This document shows positions 1 through 10,635 of a DNA stretch of 64,000 nucleotides, piece after piece; position 1 is the stretch's first letter, and each line of letters starts with the position of its first letter. The position numbers and the translations under genes are program-made. Location: NCBI GenBank assembly GCA_026168455.1, contig CM047427.1, forward strand, positions 39,808,905 through 39,872,904, read 5' to 3'. The notes beneath the pieces are model-generated. The model did not search any database. It was not told the DNA's origin and saw nothing but the letters and a program-made list of their open reading frames with translations. This DNA is from Theocolax elegans. Taxonomy: Eukaryota; Arthropoda; Insecta; Hymenoptera; Cerocephalidae.

Positions 1-50
1 ACCAAGATAACACCTAGTGTCACCATAAGTACCGATACTGGTGTTTATAT

Positions 51-797
51 TGTAACGGTATTTTGCAATTAATAATATATAAATTAATAAAATTAATAAG
101 CCGTTAAAAACAATAGTCTCTATGCGATCGGCCGCTCAGTAATAATACAAAAACCAAACGTATATGCGGAGGCGGCGGTATTATTTTATCTAGCGAAACG
201 CGAAAGGAAAGGTGAATAATTTGAAATAAGCAAAGAATCACAATTCGAATAAAATAAATAAAGAAATATATTCTTAAATTACTTCGCTATATAAACACGT
301 GTCGTTGCACGCGAGTACGCAGGTCGGGAAATACGTTAAATAAATAAAGAGAGAAAGAGAGAGAGAGACTACAGAACTGACACTTACAGTGCGTAGTTCG
401 CAATAGAAGATCGACTCCAGTGGATGAAATCTGCGTTGTCGCTTTTCTCTCCTCTCTGCTGGGAACACTGGGTTGCGTAAACGCTAACAAAATGCAAAGT
501 TCGAACAACACACTAAAATTCGTCTTTAAACAACACCAGAATCAAACAACTCTCAAAATCTCTACAAGGCGAAATCAATCACGGCCGAGCTAAGTCTAAT
601 TATTCGTGTACTAGCAAGTCTCAATTCTCTCTCTCTCTCTCCCTACTCTTTTCCCTTAACGAAGGTCCGCGATAATCGCCGAAAATCGTCGAACGCCGAC
701 CTGTAACAGCTGTATAATGATTAGTACATAGGCTAGACAGAGAGAGAGAATGTAACGAGCAATGTAATATAATCAAATATTACATTGATTCGTTACA
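51..797 (-). repeat. 3' LTR of the 51-6489 element
   Basis: The LTR starts TGTAACGG and ends CGTTACA on the plus strand, so both ends carry the usual TG...CA. It matches 5738-6489 almost throughout and contains AG/CT microsatellite runs near 350-370 and 628-640. Small ORFs inside are chance reading frames through these runs. Confidence 0.93.
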
Positions 798-810
798 CTC
801 CCCCCTTCCA
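798..810 (-). promoter_or_regulatory. Polypurine tract of the 51-6489 element
   Basis: On the minus strand the 13 bases TGGAAGGGGGGAG directly abut the 3' LTR. This is the expected place and composition of the plus-strand DNA primer of an LTR retrotransposon. Bases 811-1089, between here and the integrase stop, hold no recognisable gene. Confidence 0.75.
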
Positions 811-1089
811 GACGCTGGGTAGCCGAAGACGTACCAGCTCTGTATTTCTACTCTCTCTCTCTAGGCCAGAAGACAAAATGAAAAAGATAATTAACATAAA
901 TAATATTTATAAATAAATAAAATAAATTGATTTGAAAGCAAAACATCAGACAAAAGAAAATGGTAAGCAGGCCAACATATAAAGGATTTCTCTCTTTATT
1001 ATAACAACAATTAAGAGCGATACGCCTTACGACGATTACAAAATCGGAGAAAAGGTACGCGTAGATATATCAATCGCTCAAAGGAACAT

Positions 1090-1805
1090 TTACAGTTTCT
1101 GCGACCGAGTGCGCTGTTCGATCGTTTCCACCGGGGATACGGGCTTGTTCTTTGAACCCTTCGGCCTTCCGCGCCTAATTTCCGTCGTCGGAGGATTCGC
1201 GTATACAACAGTATTCGCGTTTAATCGCTCGTTAGAAGGGGCACGATCTACCGCAGTCATACGATTAACAATTACCCGAGTTTTGCGCGGCCTACCTTGC
1301 TTACGCAGTGCGTTCGCGCTCACAGGATCATTATCGTTGGACTCGTCGCTAGCTCTTCGCTCTGCGTTTAATCCCTTGCTGTCCCTCGTCGCATCCTCTC
1401 GATTTAATCTACTCTCCACAGATACGTCCGTTTGGTCTCCGTAGAATGGCTTAATATCACTTATGTGGCATTTACCTGCTTCTTTTGCATCATTGTCGAT
1501 GAGCTCTACCACGTTTGAGCCGGGTAACGCCGAAACAATAAAAGGTCCGAAGTACTTCGGAGCTAGCTTAGCAGCTATGCCTTGGGCAGCGGACGAAAGT
1601 ATACGATTCCGCTTAGAAACTTTTTGTCCCACGGCAAATTGTACATCGCGGCGTTTTGAATTATAATATTCGGCCTGACGGGCTTGTGCGCATGTCGCTC
1701 GTTCAGAAGCTTGAGCTTGCAGCTCTGGCAACGTTTGCATACGCCGTTGCCAATTTTGAACAGCTGCTGCAGCTTCGCTATCAGCGACAGCTTGATCTTC
1801 TGAGA
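1090..1805 (-). pseudogene. Integrase C-terminal tail of Ty3/Gypsy-like pol (truncated)
   Basis: The open frame ending at 1090 encodes the post-catalytic part of a retrotransposon integrase. A basic segment, VGQKVSKRN, leads into AKLAPKYFGPFIV and a strand-rich tail ending in NVVELID, the SH3-like/chromodomain-adjacent module that binds DNA in Gypsy integrases. A low-complexity basic C-terminus follows, with GRPRKTRV and RRGRPKGSKNK (AT-hook-like). The frame is open upstream to about 1805, where it meets the protease/RT-start region in another frame. The zinc-binding HHCC and DDE catalytic domains are absent, so this marks the right side of an internal deletion. Homology is read from motifs only. 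Confidence 0.75.
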
Positions 1806-2570
1806 GACTAGATAGTAGCGCTGCATGATGGGACGCAAACCGCCCACATCAATTTCATGCTCAGCTAAGTTAGTACAACCTAGCTTAGCATCCAAAGCGG
1901 TCAAACGCTTTTCCAACAACTCATTGAGTTGTTTGCGTTGCGCTTCGTCAATATCTGCTAAGCCAACGGCAGCTAGTGAGCAGGCCTCACCAATGCCGAT
2001 AGCAGATACTTCAAGCTGATTTGCGTCAGCCACGTTTTCAATCAGCAACTGATTTTCACGTGGCAACAAAACAGCGTTAAACGCACGAATAAAATCGGCA
2101 TCGAGATCGCTCATTACTAAAACATCTAAATAATGGCGTTCATTCGCTAAATCAAACGGCAGCTCTAAACGTCCAAGTATTGGAGCGCGTTGGCCGTTAG
2201 CGAGTCGTGCACCTGGTCCAATGTAAGGTGTTAACGGTTTTCCTATGGCTGATGCTATTTGCAAGCCTAAGGAATTAATAACCGTGCGAGCCGCCCCTGA
2301 ATCGTACAAAGCGCGTACGCGGAATCCACCGATTCCGATCTGTAGCCACCAGCGAGTAGACTGTAGAGTTCCTTCCTCAACTGGCGTTCCAGCGCGAGAA
2401 TCGCAAACACCTTTTTCCGCTGATTGTCTGTCAATTCCGACAGGCAAAAGCGAGGGCATTTTCTCCGTTTGCGCAATTACTGATGGAATTTCATCCACAT
2501 CAGAGGTCTCACTAATAATTGGGGCGATAAGGACCTTATCTATTCGCCCCTTTTCTCGTTTCCCGAGCAC
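1806..2570 (-). pseudogene. Aspartic protease and start of reverse transcriptase (pol, truncated)
   Basis: This frame follows gag and overlaps its 3' end by 31 bp in a different frame, as expected if Pol is made by ribosomal frameshifting. About 84 residues in, ALYDSGAARTVIN carries the D-S-G active-site motif of a retropepsin-like protease, with a later LDADFI flap-side segment. About 215 residues in, EHEIDVGGLRPIMQRYYLVS resembles the H-x-I-D...P-I-x-QR-x-Y-x-x-S start of Gypsy RT. The RT then stops: the open frame to 1575 is a wrong-frame translation of the integrase tail. The RT palm (YxDD), RNase H and integrase core are not in the window. Confidence 0.8.
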
Positions 2571-4744
2571 TCAGGACAATCCGTCTTGATATACCCGGGC
2601 CAACCGCAGCGATAGCAGTACACACGCTCTTTGGGACCTGCTTTCTTATCGCGGTTGCGACTACGCGCGGATTTTCCATTAGTATTGGATGATTTATTTT
2701 TACCATGATCCTTCCTCTCGGTACTAGTCACGCCAGATGGCTTATCAGAAACATTCTTTGCTCCTTTCGGCGCACCTGGTTTATGGAAATTACGCGCGGT
2801 TTGACCTTTCTTATTGGCGGAATTCGCAAACGAATTCGCATATTTACTAAATCTCTCATCTAGCATCTTCTCTAAGAGTTTGGCCAAATTTTCCATCGTA
2901 GGTTCTGCGATACTCGCTACTTTTACCGTAGCATCATCGCTAGCAGCTTTTCCGCCCTTCTTACCTCTGGTATCTGGCTGCTTATAAGCCACAGAAGGCA
3001 GAACGCTCTTTTCTGGCGGCGGAGGCGCGGGAAAATTCCGCTCCTCCTCGATAAGCTCTTCCGCCTGACGAGCTAGCTGCACAAGCCTATCGACGCTTGT
3101 AACTTTTTCTTTCGGAACTAACTTCCGAACAGACGGCAACATGTTAGCATATAACATGTCTAGCTGAAACTGCGTACTTGGAGGCGCATCCATTCTGCTA
3201 AATATGGTTAGCAAGCACAAAATGTAATCACGAGCAGGCTCTTCTCTACCCTGCTTGCGTGCTTGCGCTTCCGCCATTAAGCGCTGCTGAAAGTTCTGCT
3301 CAACGCCATAACATCGTCGAGCAGCATTGCAAAAATCAGCCCAAATATTCCAATCTTTCCGCGATTGGCGATACCAATGTAGCGCTACGCCAGTTAACAG
3401 CTCCGAGAAAGCATTCAGTAAATCCGCGTCGGAAATATGCGCTAACTTGCGACATTCTTCTACGCGCTGAATAAATTCCTCGATGCTTTCGCGTTTTTCG
3501 CCGGAAAACTTAATATTCCACTGGCGAACTGTGCGACCTACGTCATGTGACTGTGTAGGCGCTCTCGTCGACATATTCGACAAGAGTTGCATAAGTTGAT
3601 CGCTTGTAACCACAGGCACATTTCCCCCCCTTCCAGACTCATGCCAATCCGCAGGAGCTGGTAGAGACGAAAACTGACGTATGTCGCTATATGTGGGAGT
3701 CGGAAAACACGGAGTGTTTGCGTTCAAACGTGGATCCGAATTAATTTCCGATTGTGTGTGCGTTGACGCTTGAGGTGTTTGCGGATACTTATCAGCTTCA
3801 AAATAATTTAAATTAAAAGTATCTTGAAAATTTACACTTTTCCGCGTTTTCCGTTGCCATTCCGACGCATTCGGCGTTTGCGCGGGAAGCTGTGTACTTG
3901 TTGCGAATTCCGCTAATCGCTGCTTCAACAGATTTAATTCTTTCTCTTGTTGTAATGTCAGCGATTGCGCCTTCGACAACTCCAGAGCTATCCTCCTTGG
4001 AGTGTTAACAACTTCACCATTTGCTAATTGACATAAAACAGTGTCCGACATTGTTTTATCAATTTTTCCAGTACTAAATACTGTTTTTGGCAACGCACCT
4101 TTTGTTTGTGAAAACGTACTCACTTCTTGTGTCGTCGAGTACGTAGTTGTGGTAGCGGTCGTAATCTTCGCGGTCGATATGGTAGGAATCGGTCTTACCG
4201 GTATAGTCGTGCTAAGCGTTTTTGTCGAAGTCAATTCGAAATTTGGTTCAAAATTTTTTCCGGACGCGTTTTCCATCGCATTATCCGCAAGGTTTCTCGC
4301 GATATTTCCCGCGTTAACCTCACTATGCTGCGATTCCGCATGGGAATCGGCATCTTGATTGTCATTCGATTTTGAACTATTAGCAAGCGGAAAAAATTCA
4401 CTTTCATTCGCTTGATTTAAATTTTGAACTTGACGTTGCGCAATTTGAATTTGCGCTTCTTCTCTGAAATTCGTGCGTTTTAGAACGGTGCAGAGTCTTT
4501 GTTCGCGACGAGTCCGTACAGCTAAGTCGTTTTCTTCGTCAATTGATTCAACAAAATCCGCGGCTGTATAATCGCCGCGTAAACGCCTATATAGCCTATC
4601 TACACGGATAAAGGGTGTACCGTCACGTGTCAATTCTAGCTGATCGAGGACGGAATCGAATTGATCAGCTGTTAAATTCAAAATCCATCCTTGGATCTCG
4701 ACTCCGTATGTTTGATCGAAATCACTCTTATTCATGCACGCCAT
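2540..4744 (-). CDS. Gag polyprotein of Ty3/Gypsy-like element, 734 aa
   Basis: Long uninterrupted frame starting MACMNKSDFDQTYGVEIQGW and ending just after a zinc knuckle. Residues about 50-350 are low-complexity, rich in T, S, N and Q. A capsid domain follows at about 395-570: WNIKFSGEKRESIEEFIQRV, then GVALHWYRQSRKDW and a long helical segment, the pattern of the retrotrans_gag family. The tail is basic (KKGGKAA, ARSRNRDKKAG). The knuckle CYRCGWPGYIKTDC fits CX2CX4HX4C except that tyrosine replaces the histidine, which should weaken zinc binding. Its product would form the particle that packages element RNA. The start codon is the first ATG after an AT-rich leader. This is the best-preserved gene of the element. 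Confidence 0.88.
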   Translation of the reverse strand: MACMNKSDFDQTYGVEIQGWILNLTADQFDSVLDQLELTRDGTPFIRVDRLYRRLRGDYTAADFVESIDEENDLAVRTRREQRLCTVLKRTNFREEAQIQIAQRQVQNLNQANESEFFPLANSSKSNDNQDADSHAESQHSEVNAGNIARNLADNAMENASGKNFEPNFELTSTKTLSTTIPVRPIPTISTAKITTATTTTYSTTQEVSTFSQTKGALPKTVFSTGKIDKTMSDTVLCQLANGEVVNTPRRIALELSKAQSLTLQQEKELNLLKQRLAEFATSTQLPAQTPNASEWQRKTRKSVNFQDTFNLNYFEADKYPQTPQASTHTQSEINSDPRLNANTPCFPTPTYSDIRQFSSLPAPADWHESGRGGNVPVVTSDQLMQLLSNMSTRAPTQSHDVGRTVRQWNIKFSGEKRESIEEFIQRVEECRKLAHISDADLLNAFSELLTGVALHWYRQSRKDWNIWADFCNAARRCYGVEQNFQQRLMAEAQARKQGREEPARDYILCLLTIFSRMDAPPSTQFQLDMLYANMLPSVRKLVPKEKVTSVDRLVQLARQAEELIEEERNFPAPPPPEKSVLPSVAYKQPDTRGKKGGKAASDDATVKVASIAEPTMENLAKLLEKMLDERFSKYANSFANSANKKGQTARNFHKPGAPKGAKNVSDKPSGVTSTERKDHGKNKSSNTNGKSARSRNRDKKAGPKERVYCYRCGWPGYIKTDCPECSGNEKRGE

Positions 4745-5719
4745 TTTGAATTATAAAAAAAAATTTTGAATAAAATTTAAATTTCAGGCCTTATTGGCAA
4801 GATAAATTTTCACAATTAAATAATTTTATTAAACAAATTACAAAATAATTGCGAATCGCTATTAAATTATGCGCAAATTCGCTTAACCAAATTAAATTTA
4901 ATAAGATCAACCACTTTCTAAAAAAAAACAAAATATTACAAATCTGTAATTTGTTAAAAATAAATTTTTCAATTGTTTACAAAAATAAAATAAGACTGAG
5001 GTAACAAATTTAATATTCGAAGAAGTTTGAAAGAATTGAAAAAAAACAAATTATTTTAAAATAATAATTATTTAAAAAAAACAAAATTTTAAATTGCGAA
5101 GAAACGCTATAAAATTATTTTAATAATTTATAATAACAATAAAAAAAATTAAATTGATTAATTAATAAATTAAATTACTGTATTTGCGCACACGCTTACA
5201 TACACATACATACATGTACCGCGATACGCTACCATACTTATAATTACCGCGTATATCACACACACACTTACAAGCACGCACGCGAAATAGACTAACTCAA
5301 CCTAAATTGCGATTATACAGCTTACGAAAAATTATTAAAAACACAATAATTTTATTTTCCGCGGTGTCGCTAATAATTATTTAAATAAACAAATAAATAA
5401 TGAAAAAAAAAAACACGAAATAATTAAATTCGCAATACGCTAAAATTAAAACGAAAAGACAAATCGATTTATAATTCAAATAATATAAGATTCAAAAGAA
5501 TATTTTCGAAATGTATAGAAAGTACAATATTCGAATATTATTCGCATCGTAAACACCGCGAATCACCGCGAAACGTAAACAATGCGCTCGCTCGCTCTCG
5601 AAATGCTCGAAATAAGATCTCTTAATTTAACACGCCTATTGACTGAATTAAAACTTTTAAATATTAGAAATTAAATTTTGAGACTATTAATTGTCAATCA
5701 TATGCGTATCGCTAATTAC
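4745..5719 (-). other. Untranslated leader of the 51-6489 element
   Basis: About 1 kb of A/T-rich sequence between the primer site and the gag start. No open frame of note. It has short (AC)n and (AT)n runs near 5175-5280, and probably holds packaging signals, though none can be recognised by eye. Confidence 0.6.
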
Positions 5720-5737
5720 CATGCACGTTGGGCGCCA
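5720..5737 (-). promoter_or_regulatory. Primer binding site, tRNA-Lys type
   Basis: Directly inside the 5' LTR the minus strand reads TGGCGCCCAACGTG followed by CATG. The first 14 bases match the primer site complementary to the 3' end of tRNA-Lys(1,2)-type tRNAs. The element at 17746-25018 has the same site. Confidence 0.85.
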
Positions 5738-6489
5738 TGTAACGGTATTTTGCAATTATTAATATATAAATTAATAAAATTAATAAGCCGTTAAAAACAA
5801 TAGTCTCTATGCGATCGGCCGCTCAGTAATAATACAAAAACCAAACGTATATGCGGAGGCGGCGGTATTATTTTATCTAGCGAAACGCGAAAGGAAAGGT
5901 GAATAATTTGAAATAAGCAAAGAATCACAATTTGAATAAAATAAATAAAGAAATATATTCTTAAATTACTTCGCTATATAAACACGTGTCGTTGCACGCG
6001 AGTACGCAGGTCGGGAAATACGTTAAATAAATAAAGAGAGAAAGAGAGAGAGAGACTACAGAACTGACACGTAAGTGCGTAGTTCGCAATAGAAGATCGA
6101 CTCCAGTGGATGAAATCTGCGTTGTCGCTTTTCTCTCCTCTCTGCTGGGAACACTGGGTTGCGTAAACGCTAACAAAATGCAAAGTTCGAACAACACACT
6201 AAAATTCGTCTTTAAACAACACCAGAATCAAACAACTCTCAAAATCTCTACAAGGCGAAATCAATCACTGCCGAGCTAAGTCTAATTATTCGTGTACTAG
6301 CAAGTCTCAATTCTCTCTCTCTCTCTCTCCCTACTCTTTTCCCTTAACGAAGGTCCGCGATAATCGCCGAAAATCGTCGAACGCCGACCTGTAACAGCTG
6401 TATAATGATTAGTACATAGGATAGACAGAGAGAGAGAGAGAATGTGACGAGCAATGTAATATAATCAAATATTACATTGATTCGTTACA
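5738..6489 (-). repeat. 5' LTR of the 51-6489 element
   Basis: The LTR starts TGTAACGG and ends CGTTACA, as in the partner LTR. It differs by a few substitutions and slightly longer GA/CT runs, which accounts for the 5-bp length difference. The element promoter should lie here, firing leftward. Confidence 0.93.
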
Positions 6490-7888
6490 ATATATATATG
6501 TATGTATGTGGGTGTGTGTGCGTGCGGCGGAATATTTATATAATATATATATATATATTTTAAACTTGTTTTTTCAAGAATACATAATATATGTATTTTT
6601 TCCTTGCGCAAAAAAAAATTTGTGAACATAACTTGAAAGAATGTGTATTAGCTTACTCATTCTTGATGAAACTCATAAAATGTTTAAACGTATACTCAAT
6701 AATATAATAACGGATCTAAAATGCAATGTAATGCTTTAAATACAGATGCAAAATTGTTTGAAGATTAAATAAATATTAATCAAGTATAACATACACTTTT
6801 CCAAATATCTATATGTGAAATATACAATAAGTCAAAAATTAAATATATTAATTATTGCATTTTTAAGATAATTCTATTATAAACAGTATAGGCAAAAGAA
6901 AATTCAAATTTTAACAGTGGCAATATAAAATACTAATTATATTTGAATAGATTTTCAAAAACTATTAATTTAGGAGCATTTAATTTAAATATTTTTTAAA
7001 TTAATATTTCAAAATTGAATGGATATATAAGAGAGTAGATTATGTATATTTATAGAAAACAATATTTTAAATAAACAAGTATGTATTTATTAGAAACAGA
7101 AGGTTTTCTAAGGAATGAATTTGATTATAATAATGAAGATAAATATATGGGCTCTGTAACTAAAGGAAAAAATAGATTGGATATAATTATGGATTAAAAC
7201 GCAAATTTTGAAAGAGGGTGCAAATTACGAATTACGGGAGAAATGGATGAAACAGGTTTTTATTTATATGCCACTAAAATTATATAAATAGTTCTATAAA
7301 ATTAATAAAAATTAATAAAAAAATTTATTTATTTAAGAAGAAAGTCTTATTACTCGAAAAGTACAAAATATTAATGCCATAGAACTTTTGGCGATGATCC
7401 TTCGTCATAAAATAAATTAATTTTAGGAGGTGAAGTTCTATTTAGATCCGTTTAAAATATTCCAAAATTTTCATAAGTAGTTACTAAATACTACAATTTA
7501 GTAAGTATATGCACTTTACTAATTTTGGTAAGTTAATTTTTCCTTAACATTTATAATTATTAAAATATAAATTTAAGCTTTATAGGAATTCATATAGTTT
7601 AAAATTTACAGTTAACATTTAATGTCTTTATTTTTTTTATTACTATTATTCTGATTTCATTATACTAAATTTTGGTAAAAACTTTTATTTATAAATTATA
7701 ATCGTATTTAAAAAAAAATTAAATTTTTGGTATAAAACCCAATGCATTATAACAGTACCTCCAAGGTTTTGTGTGAATCGGTTTAATTTCTAAGGTGTCC
7801 ATGGTAGTGAGCAAGTAATATAATTTAAAACATTATTTAAAATAAATTTATTACGAAAAACCTTTTTCGAAATTAAAAATAGGGGGTT
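6490..7888. other. AT-rich stretch without recognisable gene
   Basis: It starts with (TA)n/(GT)n microsatellite to about 6560, then 1.3 kb of A/T-rich sequence with only short frames. A weakly protein-like segment at about 7080-7280 has a stop in it and could not be assigned. It may be the interior of the Helitron-like element that ends at 7924. Confidence 0.5.
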
Positions 7889-7924
7889 GGCGCGCGAAGC
7901 GCGCAGGGGGGCGAAGCCCCCTAG
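7889..7924 (+). mobile_element. Helitron-like 3' terminus with two hairpins
   Basis: Two perfect GAA-loop hairpins lie in tandem: GCGCGC-GAA-GCGCGC at 7890-7904 and GGGGGC-GAA-GCCCCC at 7907-7921. The sequence ends CTAG at 7921-7924 and is followed by T in a (TA)n run. A hairpin next to CTRR, inserted before T, is the Helitron 3' signature. Here the hairpin overlaps the CTAG rather than lying about 10 bases upstream. The 5' end (TC...) could not be located. The helicase remnant to the right is on the opposite strand, so it belongs to another copy. Confidence 0.5.
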
Positions 7925-8001
7925 TATATATATATATGTATATATATATATATTGTTCATTTTCTTCATGAACAGGTAATTTTATAATAGTATAAGATTG
8001 A

Positions 8002-8163
8002 TCATGTAATATAAATTTCCAGATACGAATCAGTGTTGCCAGATAGAGGTATTTTTTCTATGTTGCACTCATACAGCATGACCTCATTTACATTAGATAA
8101 TAGAGGACAGAAAAACTCTAAATGGTAACCCTGGATACGATACATAGCCTTCCGGTACACATA
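8002..8163 (-). pseudogene. Helitron Rep/helicase remnant, downstream segment
   Basis: Read on the minus strand, this continues the frame of 10636-10780 once the Tc1/mariner-type insertion is removed: the join gives RYV-YRKAMYRIQGY, matching the RYV...EAMWRI-type motif of the Helitron N-terminal region. The frame runs to a TGA at 8002, and the tail diverges from the family before that. Identification is by motif only. Confidence 0.6.
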
Positions 8164-8165
8164 TA

Positions 8166-8667
8166 CAGGGTGTCCCATTTTAAATAACGGATGAGAATAT
8201 CTCAAAAAATATTGGAGATAGAAAAAAACTTTCTATACAAAAGTTGTAGGGTTTTTAAGGGGCCAACTGACGGTGATATTAACCATAACCTGAGGTCAAG
8301 GGTTAAGGTCATTTGAAGGACAAAATGTTTTTTTCAAATAGGAATCACTACGTTTGACCTCGGAAATGGAAAAGGCGGGAAATTTTACGTTCAGTATGAT
8401 CTTGGCCAAGGTTATGGTCAAGGTCATGGTCAGGATCAAAACAGTAAACGCGTACAGACCTTACGAAAAAAGCCAACCCTACACAAATATTGAGATGCAG
8501 GAGCTGTAGGGTTGCAAGAAAGCCAACTATCGGTATCCTTGACCGTCACCTCAAGGACAAAGGTCAAGGTCATGTGTTAGGAATTTTAAGATCTCAACCA
8601 TTACTCGCTCTCAGCCTTACCCAGAATTAACGACGTGGACGTGGCGAGTTTCTAATCCCTCTGTGTC

Positions 8668-8683
<16 letters not shown>
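8166..8683 (+). repeat. Left terminal inverted repeat
   Basis: Pairs with 10119-10633. It contains several short repeats of a GGTCAAGG-like motif (for example near 8295-8330, 8400-8430 and 8545-8575), a plausible place for multiple transposase binding sites. Confidence 0.9.
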
Positions 8684-8698
<15 letters not shown>

Positions 8699-8873
8699 GT
8701 GTAAAACCGTAAAATTTTTTTGCGAAATTATACTAAAATTATTTAGTAGCTACTTTGCTTTAAGTGTAAAAAACTAAAAAAGTAAGAACATACTGTCAGT
8801 GCATAATTCACAACCTCGCTTTAGTTGACCTGGTTGAAATAAGATCATTCATCCGTCAGCCCCTTATTATGTA

Positions 8874-9863
8874 ATGCCTGATTATACCTCCAATGAAATA
8901 GTAGATATTATTCTTGCGCTTGGAGAATGCCATGGTAATTATGCTCAAGCAGCAAGAATATACCGTAATCGTTTTCCTAATAGAAGACACCCAAACGATC
9001 GTACCATTGCGAGACTTGTAGAGCGTCAACGACAACGACCACTTGGTCCGCGAGAAAGACGGAGAAATAATGTACCAGAGAGGGATCATCCACATGTGCT
9101 TGCAGTATTAGGTTTGGTAGCAATTGACCCCCACATCAGTACTCGAGTAATTGCAAGACAATTAGGTATTCCAAAATCCACAGTGCACCGAATTCTGAGA
9201 GTTCACAGATTGATTCAACATTGACACAACAGTTACTTGCTGGGGACTTTGAACGAAGGCGCCAGTTTTGTGCGTGGGCACAAATGATAATACAAGGAGA
9301 TCCAGAATTTTTTAATTACGTCCTATTTAGTGATGAAGCTACTTTTCATAATACTGGTCAACTTAACAGGCACAATTGCCATTACTGGTCTGTCGAAAAT
9401 CCACATTGGCTTCAACAAGTGAATCATCAGCAATGTTGGAGTTTGACCGTGTGGTGCGGTATTATAAATATAAACTTAATTGGTCCGTATTTCTTCGAAA
9501 GACATGTAAATCGCCACAACTATTTACGGTTTTTGAGAAATGATTTACCGGTCTTACTTGAAAATGTTGGTCTGCACACAAGACAACGCATGTGGTTTCA
9601 GCACGATGGTGCACCTGCTCATTTTGCACAGAATAGTTCGTGACTATCTGAACGTCAGATTCACTAATCGATGGATAGGATGTAGTGGATTTGAAGAATG
9701 GTGTCTGAGATCTCCAGATTTGACCAGCTTGGATTTCTTTTTGTGGGGTTATCTGAAAAATATTGTCTACGCTAAAGTACCCACTACAAGAAAAAAATAT
9801 GATGAACCGCATAACAATTGCATGTCGCAATATTCCAAGAATCGCTCTTCTAGCCACTATTAG
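8874..9863 (+). pseudogene. Transposase with DUF4817-type HTH and DDE domain, frameshifted
   Basis: Three frames make up one gene. 8874-9224 encodes an N-terminal helix-turn-helix (TSNEIVDIILALGECHGNYA, then the RRHPNDRTIARLVER recognition segment) and a second HTH ending VHRILRVHRL. 9221-9643 encodes the first half of the DDE fold, with LFSDEATF (first Asp), WSVENPHW, VWCGI and WFQHDGAPAHF (second Asp). The frame then shifts near 9640, and the end (RSPDLTSLDFFLWGYLK, third acidic residue) is read in the frame to 9863. A short deletion seems to lie at the first break near 9222, since the linker is shorter than usual. The protein would cut and paste the element. With two frame breaks this copy is dead. 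Confidence 0.85.
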
Positions 9864-9983
9864 AAGTTTTCAAAATCGAGTTTAGTTATGCCTTGATAAT
9901 AACGGGCTAATGTTTGAACATCTGATTTGATGAATTTCCTGATCAAAGCGTCTTTAAACCAGATTAGATAACTTACCCTTAGA

Positions 9984-10112
9984 AGAACTATCGCCTTGCC
10001 TTGAGTGTCTGGTATGACCACACCTTGCCTTAAGTGGCTGGGACAACTATCGCCTTGCCTTAAGTGGCTGGGACAACTATCGCCTTGCCTTGAGTGGCTA
10101 GGACAACTATAC
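9984..10112. repeat. Minisatellite, about 30-bp unit, about 4 copies
   Basis: Tandem units with the core CGCCTTGCCTTAAGTGGCTG followed by GGACAACTAT. The first unit is the most diverged, and the two middle ones are identical. The array lies just inside the right inverted repeat of the transposon and has no counterpart on the left. Confidence 0.85.
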
Positions 10113-10118
10113 GCCGAT

Positions 10119-10633
10119 ACACACACACACAGACACAGAGGGATTAGAAACTCGCCACGTCCACGTCGTTAATTCTGGGTAAGGCTGAGAGCGAGTAATG
10201 GTTGAGATCTTAAAATTCCTAACACATGACCTTGACCTTTGTCCTTGAGGTGACGGTCAAGGATACCGATAGTTGGCTTTCTTGCAACCCTACAGCTCCT
10301 GCATCTCAATATTTGTGTAGGGTTGGCTTTTTTCGTAAGGTCTGTACGCGTTTACTGTTTTGATCCTGACCATGACCTTGACCATAACCTTGGCCAAGAT
10401 CATACTGAACGTAAAATTTCCCGCCCTTTCCATTTCCGAGGTCAAACGTAGTGATTCCTATTTGAAAAAAACATTTTGTCCTTCAAATGACCTTAACCCT
10501 TGACCTCAAGTTATGGTTAATATCACCGTCAGTTGGCCCCTTAAAAACCCTACAACTTTTGTATAGAAAGTTTTTTTCTATCTCCAATATTTTTTGAGAT
10601 ATTTTCATCCGTTATTTAAAATGGGACACCCTG
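10119..10633 (-). repeat. Right terminal inverted repeat
   Basis: Reverse complement of 8166-8683 with a few substitutions; it ends CACCCTG before TA. Confidence 0.9.
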
Positions 10634-10635
10634 TA

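Larger units (their letters stand above)
51..6489 (-). mobile_element. LTR retrotransposon (Ty3/Gypsy-like), pol-deleted
   Basis: Two near-identical 750-bp LTRs (51-797 and 5738-6489) flank a 4.94-kb interior. The target duplication ATAT sits at 47-50 and 6490-6493. Coding order and primer site show the element runs on the minus strand: 5' LTR on the right, then primer site, gag, protease, the tail of integrase, polypurine tract, 3' LTR on the left. The RT core, RNase H and the catalytic part of integrase are missing, with a junction near 1805, so this copy cannot mobilise itself but could use proteins from an intact relative. Assignment to Ty3/Gypsy rests on the gag type, the integrase tail after RT, and the DSG protease. 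The LTRs differ at only a few positions, so insertion looks fairly recent. Confidence 0.9.
8166..10633 (+). mobile_element. Tc1/mariner-superfamily transposon with 0.5-kb inverted repeats
   Basis: A 2468-bp element bounded by TA (8164-8165 and 10634-10635), with ends CAGGGTGTCCCATTTTAAAT in inverted orientation. The inverted repeats are unusually long, about 515 bp (8166-8683 and 10119-10633), nearly identical, and end internally in (TG)n/(AC)n runs. Between them lies one plus-strand transposase gene broken by two frame disruptions. Removing the element restores the flanking Helitron frame, which confirms both its limits and that it inserted into an older Helitron. Confidence 0.92.

Noticed and set aside
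9984..10112. CRISPR-like array
   Set aside because: About 30-bp units are directly contiguous without unique spacers and lie in a eukaryotic transposon; it is a minisatellite.
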